DNA from: Portunus trituberculatus | Taxonomy: Eukaryota > Arthropoda > Malacostraca > Decapoda > Portunidae | Reading direction: 5' to 3' | Assembly (NCBI RefSeq): GCF_017591435.1 | Contig: NC_059294.1 | Span: forward strand, 20,274,975-20,338,974 | DNA length: 64,000 nucleotides | Part shown: one piece after another, positions 1 to 64,000 of the stretch | Layout of the letters: each line of letters begins with the position of its first letter | Numbering within the stretch: position 1 is the stretch's first letter | Position numbers and translations under genes: made by a program | The notes under the pieces: model-generated | Told to the model about the DNA's origin: nothing | Database searches by the model: none | Seen by the model: the letters and a program-made list of their open reading frames with translations, nothing else

Positions 1-271
1 CTCTTTGATTTTTCTTTTCTTTTGTCTAAAATCTGAAACCACCATCATATTCAGGTGTATTATTTTTGTCAGAGAAGACATGATTTAATTTCAACATAAC
101 CTCACATAACAGTAATAAGTAAAGTGGTAAATAAACCATGTACAAACGTGACTCCTAAACTTACATTCCTTATAAATCCTTTTCTTCGATCCTATCAAAA
201 TTGAAAACTTTGATATAGTTAAAGAAATACTGCTCTATCTATGGATGCAAACAAAATTCGTCCACCTTATA
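1..271. other. AT-rich sequence with nothing recognisable
   Basis: No open frame, no repeat boundary and no splice-consistent GPCR exon seen. Confidence 0.5.
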
Positions 272-386
272 AGTGTTGAGCTAAGTGAAGAAACAAAAAT
301 ACTGTATATAGAGATAGATAGATACATAATATGTATCTATCTATCTCTATATACAGTATTTTTGTTTCTTCACTTAGCTCAACACT
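272..386. repeat. Perfect 57-bp inverted repeat with one-base loop
   Basis: Arms 272-328 and 330-386 are exact reverse complements around A329. The arm starts AGTGTTGAGCTAAGTGAAG and ends in a GATA-repeat tract. No mismatch was found in a base-by-base comparison. It could be a young foldback insertion, a hairpin or an assembly or library artefact. Confidence 0.9.
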
Positions 387-568
387 GTCTATATATTATA
401 TAGACAGATAGATAGTAGGTAGATAGATTGTTATACCAACAATCCTGCTTTTTTTTGTTTGTTTGTTTGGCTGTCTTTCTACCTCTTTAGACGTTTGTTC
501 ATCTTCATTAAAACGACACCAATTCAGTTTCATTCTTATACCCGTCGGTCAGTCAGTCATTCATTCAG

Positions 569-569
569 T

Positions 570-654
<85 letters not shown>
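569..654. repeat. (TG)n microsatellite
   Basis: About 86 bp of nearly pure TG. The bases between it and the GPCR exon at 1517 hold an (ATT)n tract and no recognised gene. Confidence 0.97.
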
Positions 655-658
<4 letters not shown>

Positions 659-1138
659 CCTTGTCTGTGCGTGAGTGAATTAACATGACAGTTTTAGTAA
701 GCCTGTAGTCTCGATGTGTTAGCCTTGAGACGACCTGGGGACGAGTAATCGAACATGCATGACATCATACCTAAGTGGATTGAGAGCGCCTGCTGAGGCT
801 CAAGTAATTGGGTATTGACCTCAATGCCAAACACCCCAGTGCGAAATTACTTATAACTTAGATAGAGTATTTGATGACATTCGTTGTCATTTGATCATGA
901 AACTCTAAATCTGCAGAACCAACATAATAAGAATCTGACGAAAATCATACATAATTCGATTTATGTGTACGCTTACCAATGAATTCAGTAAGTTTCCTAA
1001 GTCGATTAAATATCACAAGTACAACGTCAATCTCTGGTTGCCATTGAAACTATAACACTTTTTACTTCATTTGAATATCCTTAATGATTCCAACGAAAAA
1101 ATAACATATCTACTACTACTGCTACTGAATGGTATGAA

Positions 1139-1140
1139 CA

Positions 1141-1176
<36 letters not shown>

Positions 1177-1195
1177 GTTATTATTATTATTATTT
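1139..1195. repeat. (ATT)n microsatellite
   Basis: ATT repeat with one GTT interruption, followed by TTTA-rich sequence. Confidence 0.95.
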
Positions 1196-1516
1196 ACTTA
1201 TTTATTTATTTACTTATTTATTTTTACTGTTAGTGGAGTCTTGCACTAGATCATTCATTATGCACGAGGCCGCAGCAGTCAATGAGTTAAAGGAGTGTTT
1301 GTTACAGACGGAGAATCAAAACCAAGGAAGCAGGCCGCATGAGGAACGCATTACTTCCATGTCTGTTTGTCCTTTTATTTATCGGTGTATCTACGTGTAT
1401 CTTCATTTCCCTGTGGTTCCCTATCTACGTTCTCGTAAATCCTTTCTTCTGGTAAGAAGTATACAATTTGTGCTATGTCTTCTACGCTATTTACATGTTA
1501 ACATTTTTCTGCACAG

Positions 1517-6671
<5,155 letters not shown>

Positions 6672-6757
6672 AACCTATCTCGAAAATTAAGCGAAGCCTC
6701 ATGAATCACCAATGTGCGTGTTTGCGGACATGTCACATTCGCTTTTTACACCCACAT

Positions 6758-6796
<39 letters not shown>

Positions 6797-8147
6797 GGAA
6801 TCCCTTTTCTATATGTACACACTCTCTCTACTTGCCCGGTTACATAATCAACACGAAACAAACCGCCACTAAGGACTGATCCACTAATAACGTTACGTTG
6901 GTAACACTGCATGGAATGTGTTGATGCACTTGCGTGATAGTGACAATTAAAACAATATGATTTGACATGTCGCACTAACGCAGACAAGCGTCATTCGAAT
7001 ACACTTACCAACCATGCAGAGACTAAAGTGTTGCTCACTATGAAACTCGTCGGCAGACCCAATGTAACGATACTTCTGAGTGTCTGTAGTACCTACAGTA
7101 ACATTCAACTATCCTCTTCATACGTTTTATACGAGTACGGAGATGCATCTGTCTGATTCGATTAATATTACTCCAGTTCAGTATGTATGTCTCTGATTGA
7201 TGTTATTTATTTAACACTGATTGATTTTATTTATTTAACAATCTCCTATTCTTGGTATACTTAATTTCAGATTAGTTAATTGATTTAATTTCCTTTGTAA
7301 GGTTCACTGTATAATGACGATTGTTTCTTTCTCTCTTTATACACGACAATGGTGAAAAAGTACGTATTTTTATTTCTGCAGTGGCTTTTTCACCTTGAAC
7401 ATAAGATTCAATTTTGCTCTTAATTGATTTTCTCGGCAAAAAAAAAAAAAAAAAAAGCCTGAAACGGGCCTTTTTTTTTCAACAGACATTGAACGACCTT
7501 TGACAGCTATACACCCCAAAAAGTAATCAAATCTTGTCTAACACCAAATAAAATAAAATGAATAACGTTCAAGCTTGCATACTTGATTCTATTAAAAAAA
7601 AAAAATCAAAAGCCTCCGTAATATGAATCTTTCAAACCGAGGGCCAGATTTTATCCAGAAATTCCAGAGGAGGATGAACCAGGGAACTGACACTTTCCTC
7701 CTAGTGATGTCATAAGTTAATCCATTTTCTTCGACTAGAAAAATGAAGATTCTAATTTTGATAACGGATACAACTGTGATGATGATGGCGGAATATGTAA
7801 GTGTGATTGTCAAGACTCGCCTTAAACATCACTTCATGACATCATTTCAGGCTCATGCCCACCACCGCAGTCAGCAGTCCACCATACAAGAGCGAATTCA
7901 TTTGATACCATCCTCCCACATACTCACACATACATTCTGTTCTTTCAAGATACTTCTAATCCTACAATATTTGATAATCAATTCTTAACTTTTTGTGGAC
8001 TGGCAACTCAGTGGGCCTTGGCCTTTGTTGCCCTTGGTATAGGTGCCTCTCCTACACACACACACACACACACATCGAATAGATAACGCCAAAGCTATTT
8101 CACAATTTGCATTTATGTATGATATATCTCTAGTTATTTTTGTTGTT

Positions 8148-8460
8148 GCTGGTGGTGGTGGTGGTGGTGGTTCTGTCATTGTTGTTGCTGTTGTTACTGT
8201 TGCTCCTGCTGCAGCAGAGCCCTTTTTTATGCTAATGCTGTTGCTGCTGTTGTTTTGTTGTTGATGTTGCTGCTGTAGTTAGAGCCCTTTTTTATTTATC
8301 TTTATTTATCTTTATTTATTTATTATTATTATTATTGTTGTTGTTGTTATTATTATTATTATTATTTTGTTGTTACTGTAGCAGAGCATTTTTAAGTTGT
8401 TGCTGTTATTTTTGCTGTCGTTGTTGTTGTTGTTGTTGTTGTTGTTGTTGGTATTGTAGA
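8148..8460. repeat. Degenerate (TTG)n/(GGT)n/(TTA)n trinucleotide region
   Basis: GGT, GTT, GCT and ATT repeats with a duplicated block AGAGCCCTTTTTTAT around 8216 and 8281, suggesting local tandem duplication. Confidence 0.8.
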
Positions 8461-9745
8461 GATTATTTCTGACAATGTTAATGATATTTTTGTTGTTGGT
8501 AATAGTCCTGGTTTGTTTGTTTGGTTGCTGAGTGCTGTTATTGTCGTTTCATTCATTAAAAATGAAGCTTGGTGCGCGGCTTCAAACAAAGGTAAGTCTC
8601 CAGCAACAATGACGCGACAGCTGTGCTAATAGCTGGACCAGCAGATTGGTAAATATGGCACCGCAGCACAAAGTCGCGCATAGTGCAGACAAGAGCTAGG
8701 AAGGACAGATACGGGCACTGTGGTGCCAGATGTACGAGTACACAGTACACATTTGGGCCAGCCTGAGAGCAGACAGCCCGTCATTACCCCCAATCACCCC
8801 TATTATCTCACTGAATGATGCACTTCCTACCTATTTTTACACATTTTTCTTTGTTATTTCTCGTTCTGTTTATCACCATTACCATCACGTATCAAAGTAC
8901 GAAGATGGCTGTGTTCAGAAAAACTGTGTGTGTGGCGGTCAGGTTACTGACATTCATATACCACCTGCGTTGACCTCACTACATCACTGGCCAACCCGTC
9001 CCCTGTTTGGATCTTGCATGTGCCAGTCTGCATACAAGACCTGCTGTTGCAGTGCTTAGAATCAATCAACAGTACAGTCATCTTATCAACTCTTCTTTAA
9101 CTGACAGTCTTCAGCCCCCATCTCATCACCGCAATGTTGCATTTACTGCCACCTTCTATATCTATTTTCACGCTATAACTACCACTCTGCTGATGTTGCT
9201 ATCTGCATGCCTCCTTTCTTCCACCTGCCTCCCTGTACACAAGACTTCTTATACTATATCTTTCATCTCTATTCTGTCCATCTCTCTAATGCGGTATTTA
9301 TAGCTAATCAATATTCTAAATCATTCATTCCTTTCTGTGGCAAACTCTGGCGTCCTTGCCTGCTTTTGTATTTCCACCTTTCTAGGACTTAGAACTCTTT
9401 CAAGAGAGAGGTTTCAAGAAGCCTCGCCCTCCAACATTTGATTATTCCATTTGACCTCAATTTGGAAAGTGGCATTCACATGGACCTTTACATTTTATTT
9501 TTGTTTTTCTTGGCCAACGGCTTTTACATAAATAATTCACCTCTTATTCGACAGACAGAAACGTGCAATGTGTAACAACTGTGCACGACTACACAGTGGC
9601 GTATTAAGGTGTTTACAAAGACTATCAAAGCTGGGAGCAAGCTAAAAATAAGTGTGGTCGGCGGAATACAGTTCTTGGGAGGAGTGGGGAAAGGGAGACG
9701 TCATCCACTTCTTCCTTATCATAGCCAGGCATCACTGCTTGTATG

Positions 9746-9748
<3 letters not shown>

Positions 9749-9821
<73 letters not shown>
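9749..9821. repeat. (TA)n microsatellite
   Basis: About 73 bp TA in intergenic DNA. Confidence 0.97.
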
Positions 9822-9824
<3 letters not shown>

Positions 9825-10162
9825 CAGAAAGTGTGCACAAATTTAAGGAAAAGTTGGATAAAAGGAAATATGGAGAGAGGTCACTATGCCCCGCTCGAAC
9901 CCTGTAATATAGAACTATAGGTAAATATACACTTGGATAATTATAAAAGTTAGTGAAGTATACGAGATAATTTCGTTCTCATTGACATTGAAATTTTCAC
10001 GCTGGGAATAATCGTGTTGTGTATATTTATGTAAGATGATATAGTACAAAAATGATCGATGCTACTTACCAAATTTACAGGTGCTTGTCAATTTTTTCGC
10101 CGATTAAATTCAAAAGAGCTTAAGTTACGAAGTTAAGATTATCAATCTGCTTTTCTGTCTCG

Positions 10163-10167
<5 letters not shown>

Positions 10168-10243
<76 letters not shown>
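10168..10243. repeat. (GA)n microsatellite
   Basis: About 75 bp GA. Confidence 0.97.
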
Positions 10244-10247
<4 letters not shown>

Positions 10248-10416
10248 AGTGGGTTAGAGCGAGTACGAAGTGACCTTGAACGCTTTGCCATTCTGCTGTA
10301 TGCACTGGTCTTATGTTAATCTCCGTCGTGTTTCATACTGGTCATGTTTATCTTCGTCGTACATGTACGATTAGAGAAGTGCTGTACCGTACTTCTCTAT
10401 ATAGTCTGTATAATAA

Positions 10417-10678
<262 letters not shown>

Positions 10679-10832
10679 GACAATAAGGTTACCCGTATCC
10701 GTTAACATCTACTGCGTGTGATCATTGCCTCGTGGGACACAGGTGACGTCAAGAGAGAGAGAATTAGAAATGTCAACATGTACTCCTTAGAAGGGAGACC
10801 CCATCACCCAACGAACAGCCACCTGAGAACGC

Positions 10833-10833
10833 T

Positions 10834-10885
<52 letters not shown>

Positions 10886-10886
10886 T
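10833..10886. repeat. (CT)n(CA)n microsatellite
   Basis: About 32 bp CT then about 20 bp CA. Confidence 0.95.
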
Positions 10887-10914
10887 TGCGTGGGAATACA
10901 AAATCGGAGAAGAT

Positions 10915-11345
10915 ATTATAATGAAAAGGAGACAAGAGAAAGACCTGGGAGTGTTTATACAAGACACCCTGACTCCCGAAAGACATAAATAGGTTATTTG
11001 TTTCAACATACAAGACACTAACAAATATCAGGGTGGCGGTCAGTTACATGATGAAAGTGATCATAACTATGATAAGACCTAGACTAGAAAATGCAGCAGT
11101 GGTGTGGCCACCATACAAGCAGAAGGACATCAGGAAATTAGAAAGAATCCAAAGGACCGCTACATAGATAGTGCGAGAAATAAAGATTTTTCCTTATGAA
11201 GAAAGACTGAAGGAAATAGAACTACCAACTTTGAAGGATAGACTAGAAAGACGAGATCTAATAACGATGTACAAGTTAGTAAACCGTATGGAAAAGATAG
11301 ATAGACAAGACCTCTGGTATTACTGACGATGGACTGTAAACGAAC
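10915..11345 (+). mobile_element. CR1/L2-like LINE 3' fragment, decayed
   Basis: Frames read INRLFVSTYKTLTNIRVAVS, MIRPRLENAAVVWPPYKQKD, IRKLERIQRTAT, then YEERLKEIELPTLKDRLERR and DLITMYKLVNRM with a stop. It matches the C-terminal part of the LINEs at 38164 and 57052. Confidence 0.75.
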
Positions 11346-11390
11346 GAACGTCATTGTGGGGAGAAATTTCACTTGTTATTATTCTATCAG

Positions 11391-12721
11391 TTTATTGCAG
11401 TTTTGTGAATTTGTATTCAGTATAAATCTTTCAAAATTAAAACGAGTGCCTCTGGTACCGTTTCCATTAGTAAAAAAAAAAAATAATAATAATAAATAAA
11501 TAAATAAAAAAATGATTCAACATTTATTAAAAATTTTCAGTATCTTTCCTTTTTCATCGTAATATTTTATAGTATATTTTTTTCCCCCGCATTACAATAC
11601 GACACCTTTAAACTGGCGGACCATAACCTTACACCACTTCTTGTTGATACAGGTGTTTTACATGGCAATATGATGATAACAAGTGGCAGTTAGGTGATTG
11701 AACATGGAGGTTTGCTGATTAAACGTGCTGCTTAGATAAGCAATTGAACGAGTTAGTTAGGTCATTGAATACTGAGGAAAAGGAATGATTAAACGTGGCT
11801 GGTTAAGTGTATGAACAAGTAATCTGGTAATAATCGAAATTGCAATAATTCCGTTACGATGAACCAAACAACCCGCAATTACCAATCAATTTATAGTTCC
11901 ACGAAGCTAACGATTTTTTCATGTGACATGTTTCTTTAATGAGATATGTAGTAAACTGATTGATATTCTACATACTTTTCGTCGCAAATAGATAGTTTCT
12001 CAAGTTATGACTCTTTTCAACTTATGCCTACGGTAGCACTCATCCCAACGATCTTGGAGGACCTGTTGGAAATCGGGATTTTTGGTTGGAGAAACAAAAA
12101 ATCGGGAATCAACAATACAGCATTAAGAAAAAAAAAAAAAAAATTGCATCATTGAGGGCAGGGGTGTTGACGACCGCGAGCGTTGTTGTTATTGGTGAGC
12201 AACGTTACCAACCATCAAGAGTTACTAACTAAACCCAATAACATAACCTATAATTAGCGTGCGGTAACATCCCCTCTGAAACTTCCCCTCCCCCCACCCG
12301 CCAATAGTAACTAACTGAACCCAACATCAATTTGTTCTTTCCGATACTTCTATAAGGAATCATACCCTGCCTAACATTCAATACATACACAGGCAACGAC
12401 TATATAAACAAGCGGCCATCTAACATGCCTAGGAGAATCCTCGCCCAACACTCAATCAATGTACCAGCACAAAACAAGTGAAAAATTCAGAGGGTACTCA
12501 CTCAATGTTTGAAAACCACTTGAGTGTTCTTCACGCGAGATGCAGAGGAGAAAAGGATCACGCATGGTGGTGTCCATCGCTGTCTTCCACCAAATGTTCA
12601 CCTCTTTCACGTGACTCCTGAAACTACTCCGATTACACTTTTCAGGGTATATCAAGCCATAACCAGAATCACTAAGCCATAATGTGTCACGTCGCCTGGT
12701 ATTTAGTGGTCTTGCTAGTAT

Positions 12722-12758
<37 letters not shown>

Positions 12759-13541
12759 GCACCTTCACATTAGCCGTTGGGGAAAAGAAAGACTGAAAGA
12801 CAAAAGTATCGGTTCGGCTTCATCTATACGAACCACTGTCGTCTGTTCGAATCATGTTTATGTTCGTGCTCCATATCGCATTTTACGATTTCAAAATAGT
12901 ATAGACAGTGGAATATTCTCCTTGAAATAAAATATTATAATAACATCGGTAATACTATACGTAAAAATTATGATAATGTTAACTGTTACTACTCCTTCAT
13001 TCGAACCACAGAACTATCCCTTTATTAAGTACGTACATGATGAAACGAGTGCGTGAAAAAAATAAAATAAAAAATAAATTCGATTATAAAAACGCTTTGT
13101 GCTACTAAATCACATAGTATTAAGATAATTTTGAAGGGGACGTAAAAACTATATGTGAAAGACGATTACGCCCCTCTCCCACCACCAAGCCCATCTCAAG
13201 GATACCACACAACTCAGGAAGTGATAGTTTACATAGTAAACTTTTCTGTTTATACACCAACCCTCTCGCTCCTTGTACCACCTCTCTCTCTCTCTCTCTC
13301 TCTCTTATGATCTTTTAGAACCAAACTGTAATACCAAGGATCAAATTCATAGTTATCATATTGTTAGTATGGTTTAGTACGAATATGTGTAAATTCAACC
13401 CAATAATAAAAGGTAAAACTGGAAAGGGCAAAACTTCCGGGGCTCGCATTGTCCTGTTCTGATACATCAATGGCGAGTAGGTGGGAATGAAATGGAACAG
13501 GTTGACACGAGATTGATTGGTGCTGTAGCCTATATGACACA

Positions 13542-13633
<92 letters not shown>

Positions 13634-14582
13634 AGAACATATTAATTTCAAATAACCACCAGTTTCCTTCATACCTTTCCTCTTCAGATCACAAGCTCTC
13701 TCTTACCTTCTGATAGATACTTAGAGAAAATTGCTGGATATTTGCTGCAACTGATTTTTTTTCTATGTAGTCAAGTAAAGCATATGACGGAAAACTCAAA
13801 CAAAGCTGCAATTATAACTGATTTGATGCAATAATTCAGCAATCTGGATGCATGGCAACTTCTGGGACATGAATGCCGAGTTGCTGACTCCTTTCAGGTG
13901 AATTACTCAGACTGCACTTCACATGAAATTCTTAAAGGTTTCCTGCTATCTGTTGTTTTTATTGCTCATTGCAGAAAATGGGTTTTAAAAGAAGACAATG
14001 ATCTTTTTATCTAATTTTACATTATATAAAAAAAAGTACACAGGCTTATCTATATATCAATATACTACACTGGCAATCCAACATGAGGTGAACCAGATAA
14101 ATCATCAATCACACACTCATACACACATCATTCATACACTTCATCATGATGGCTCCAGGTGGAAAGGGATAGTCTTATGGACTGTCACTCTACTAATGAA
14201 GAAAAATTGATTAAGGAAGTTTAATACTTTTCGTTAAAGGTGGAAGTTGAGATTAAATATAAAATAAGAGCAATGTAAAGATTTATAAGGAAGAGTATAA
14301 CCAACTGAATTTAAAACTTTTTACAGATAAACTGCATATTACAATATCCGAGAAATAAATTAGAAAAGAAGGGTAAGTAATTCAGGGGTGGATGAGGAGG
14401 ATGTAACAAAAGGTATCATAAAATACAATGAAGGATTGAAGAGTGTATGTACATGTAAGAACAGGAGCAAATAAAAACTCTTCTGCCAGTTCCTGATGAG
14501 GATCCAAGGAAGAGATATCATAGTAGATAATATCAAAATCTGATATTTACATACAAACGAGTACCTTTAACCTAAAGTTAGT
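11391..14582. other. Intergenic stretch before the DDX41 3' end
   Basis: Holds A-rich runs near 11470 and 12126, (GA)n at 12725-12754, (CT)n at 13281-13306 and a (CA)n(GA)n tract at 13536-13629. The last part before 14583 should contain the DDX41 3' UTR, but no single polyadenylation signal stands out. No other gene seen. Confidence 0.5.
13536..13629. repeat. (CA)n(GA)n microsatellite
   Basis: About 24 bp CA then about 70 bp GA. Confidence 0.97.
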
Positions 14583-47574
<32,992 letters not shown>

Positions 47575-48745
47575 GGATCCACTGATACTGGAAGCACTGT
47601 CAAGGAAACTACTCTTTTCTCATTTCCTCTCTGCACGCGAGTCTTGTCTTGTTTCCTTCTTTGTGTGTCTGAGGTGTCTGAGTAAGTCAGGGAACTCCTG
47701 GGGCGAGGAAGATACACAGCCACCTCAGCGTACCGTGGTGAAGGTGTAAAGTGCCTGTAATAATAAATTTGTAGAAAATAAATGTATGAATGACAGATAC
47801 TACTCTTCTACTTTAAACTCCATTGCTACAGCAGTCTTCTATTATTACAAACCTAACCAAACGTAACCGCACTTAGCACTGTAAACAAACAAACATGCCA
47901 AGGGTCCACAGCCGGGAGGGGCAAGTAGGGGTGGGTGACTAGCTGCGGAATGGACCATCTCGAATGTTTACAGACGATGTATAGAACCTGCTATTTTTCC
48001 TCTTTGTGATTGAATTTCTAGAGATTGAAAGTAAATCTCTGCATATTTTAAACCAATAATAATTATCCTTAGATGAAAATTTCAATAATCGTAGCACTAT
48101 ATCGCGATAATTAACAGCAAACTGCAGTAAACAAACCAATAAGCGAAAACATTTAATGAGCGATATTCACTGGGAAAGAACTGTTTTCAGTCAGATAAGG
48201 GCAACGTGTTATGTCATATTTACATTGAAGAGAACATGATTGCGTTATTTTCAAATATCCACCAATTTCTGTAATTTGGCAATCTGCCCTTACCTAGAGG
48301 AAGTTCAATGTTGATGGAGACTTGCGGCATCTGCTTATAGACAAAACTGTCCACTAGTCGCGGAGGTGAGTGGTTGTTTAATAAGTTGATTTCCGGAAAA
48401 GCACCTGTATGAGCTCCATGAATAGAGATGTTGAAAGCTGGAAGTGAGTGCAATCTGTCGTGTGTGGCAGACTAATGCCATGCATTTGTTGGTACCATCC
48501 ACATAAGTTTTAAAAACCAGAAGATTCTGCGAAAAAAGTAAAGAATGGCACCTCCTTTCTAATCATTGAAACAACCATGCAAAGTGATAGAATACTTACT
48601 ATACAACATGTCTATGACGTTTTTAGTGTGGGGACGGCTTTTGTAAAAGGCTATAGTAATTAAATGAATATTCCAGTGCCTCGAAGTCCACAATGATTTG
48701 GTTTTAGGTATTTTTGGTTAGTGTTTGCATTTTGGTTAGACTGGG

Positions 48746-49089
48746 GGCACTGTCCCCGAGAAACCATCCCGCGCGCCCGCCTCCATTCCTGGCTCCCACT
48801 TCGCAGCTCCTCCACCCAGCTGATTTGACGTCAAATATATATGAAGCCAAACTATTGGTCAGAGAGAGAGAGAGAGAAATAAGGTAACAAATAAGGTAGC
48901 GTTTCTCAACCTTTTTACCCTTGCGTAACCCTTAAAATACATGGTCTCAAGGAACCCCTGCGTAAAAACCAAATAATATACCATGTATTTCTCATTTTAT
49001 GTGATGTCAAATCAGCTGGGTGGAAGAGCTGCTAAACGGGAGCCAGGAATGGAGGCGAGCGCGCGGGACTGTTTCTCGGGGACAGTGCC
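48746..49089. mobile_element. Long-TIR foldback-like element with 8-bp target duplication
   Basis: Ends GGCACTGTCCCCGAGAAAC and, inverted, GGCACTGTCCCCGAGAAAC; arms are about 95 bp each. The exact 8-mer AGACTGGG flanks it (48738-48745 and 49090-49097). Shares TTGACGTCAAAT and GAAGCCA..TTGGTCA-type sequence with the element at 46868. The centre holds (GA)n and a TTTCTCAACCTTTTTACCC segment. Confidence 0.88.
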
Positions 49090-49599
49090 AGACTGGGTTA
49101 GTGTTCATGGTAAGGTTAGGTTAGGTTAGGATAGTTTAGGGGGGAATCCTGGGGCGCAACCCCCCTGGCTAGTAGGTTATGTTTGGTTACGATAATTTCA
49201 GCAAAAATTATCCATGATTTTATACATTTTCCAAATTTTTCCTTAAAAAACGGCTGTTTTGTCCTTAGATTTTTTTCAGGATCACAATATCTCGCCTCTT
49301 TTGGCTCCCCTCCTAAAAGCCCCGATTTCCCAGAGAACCCCAAGGTTGCTGAGGCAGGTGGGGGTGTGGGATGGAGGATAAGGGGGAGGTTCTATTCTTT
49401 ACTTCTACCGATTCGGCTTCTCTTGGCACTATCATAGTATAGACATCCCGTTTATTCCCGTCACCTACCTCTCAGCTGCACGGATTGAAGGTTGCCAGCA
49501 GTTTCCAGATCTCAGCTAGATTTATGTACACTTACCAGTATAGCAAAAGAATTCTGTTACACTGTTAGGACGTGTGGTGTGTATGTGTGTGTATATGAT

Positions 49600-49603
<4 letters not shown>

Positions 49604-49680
<77 letters not shown>
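49604..49680. repeat. (CT)n upstream of parkin
   Basis: About 77 bp CT then TGTGTG; ends about 90 bases before the parkin start codon. Confidence 0.97.
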
Positions 49681-49690
<10 letters not shown>

Positions 49691-49768
49691 TTTATCACAT
49701 GTCATATATTTCAGCATCAAGGCTATGATACATCCAGAATCTTCATTTGATGTGTGGGACATTCTGCT

Positions 49769-63799
<14,031 letters not shown>

Positions 63800-64000
63800 G
63801 CCTTAACTTATATGCATCAAGCAACTGTAAAAAAATAATTTTTTACAAATACTTATCCATTTGTAAATATTACAGGAAATATAATTGAAAATTATGTCTG
63901 TAGACTCATTCACAAGGTTAATGCCTACTTCAGAAGTATATATATGAGAAGTCTCCTTAAATATCTAGCTGAGATTCCACACAAAGGAACATAAACAAGA
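63800..64000 (+). other. Parkin 3' UTR/flank
   Basis: AT-rich sequence after the stop codon; no clear AATAAA signal before the window ends, so the transcript may continue beyond it. Confidence 0.5.

Larger units (their letters stand above)
6672..10165. other. GPCR 3' flank and intergenic sequence, no gene recognised
   Basis: Contains (CT)n at 6761-6793, an A17/T9 run pair at 7439-7480, a (CA)n at 8053-8074, a long TTG/GGT trinucleotide region and (TA)n at 9749-9821. Open frames of up to 109 codons at 8730-9303 have no recognisable domain and no splice support. Confidence 0.5.
47575..49768. promoter_or_regulatory. Divergent DDX41-parkin intergenic region, presumed to hold both promoters
   Basis: The two coding starts face away from each other. 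The interval has no convincing coding sequence. It holds one long-TIR transposon (48746-49089), a short TTAGG run (about 49114-49130), and a (CT)n tract (49604-49680). No clear TATA box or initiator could be assigned, so the promoter role rests only on position. Confidence 0.35.

Noticed and set aside
7439..7480. Bacterial-like rho-independent terminator (GC stem with T run)
   Set aside because: The genome is eukaryotic and the stem is an A-run opposite a T-run with a chance GCC/GGC core.
8730..9303. Overlapping open frames that might be a small secreted Cys-containing protein
   Set aside because: No signal peptide pattern, no family resemblance, no consistent splice sites.
49106..49140. TTAGG telomeric repeat
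   Set aside because: Only about three units with immediate degeneration; too short to indicate a telomere or interstitial array.

Overview
This is a window of animal nuclear DNA, almost certainly from an arthropod and most likely a decapod crustacean. The evidence is spliced genes with GT-AG introns, arthropod-type protein sequences, very dense dinucleotide microsatellites ((TA)n, (GA)n, (CA)n), a DIRS-like element with a Cys-rich gag, a Penelope-like element, CR1/L2-like and jockey/R1-like LINEs, tRNA-derived SINEs and many TA-target DNA transposons. The species cannot be fixed from the sequence. Most long open frames in simple repeats (poly YI, CV, HT, RE, SL) are not genes.

Three cellular genes are supported by splice-consistent exons. 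(1) 1517-6671, plus strand: the 3' half of a Methuselah-like class B GPCR, seven exons covering TM3 to the cytoplasmic tail; the ectodomain and TM1-2 exons were not found. (2) 14583-47574, minus strand: a complete DDX41/abstrakt DEAD-box helicase in 12 exons; the exon sum is exactly 1857 nt, giving 618 aa, with all helicase motifs and a C-terminal CCHC zinc knuckle. (3) 49769-63799, plus strand: a complete parkin (RBR E3 ligase) in five coding exons, 539 aa, with UBL, RING0, RING1, IBR and RING2. DDX41 and parkin are divergent, about 2.2 kb apart start to start.

The introns carry most of the sequence. DDX41 spreads under 1.9 kb of coding sequence over 33 kb. Its 5.8-9.5 kb introns hold two same-strand LINEs inserted in (GA)n, a run of TA-flanked pogo/Tigger-like DNA elements threaded through (TA)n tracts (24.0-31.2 kb), one with a roughly 325-bp-arm inverted repeat, a CR1/L2-like LINE, a Harbinger-type MITE nested in a hAT-type MITE, and a head-to-head Penelope-like pair with a 13-bp target duplication. 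The 10.4-kb parkin intron holds a decayed DIRS-like tyrosine-recombinase element, SINEs and three inverted-strand LINE pieces. Between the divergent promoters sit two long-TIR elements of one family that carry CRE-like palindromes.

Nothing bacterial, no CRISPR array, no rRNA and no convincing functional tRNA gene was seen. The genes do not form a pathway. Parkin acts in mitochondrial quality control and DDX41 in RNA processing, R-loop handling and nucleic-acid sensing; the neighbourhood of the two is the only functional link visible.
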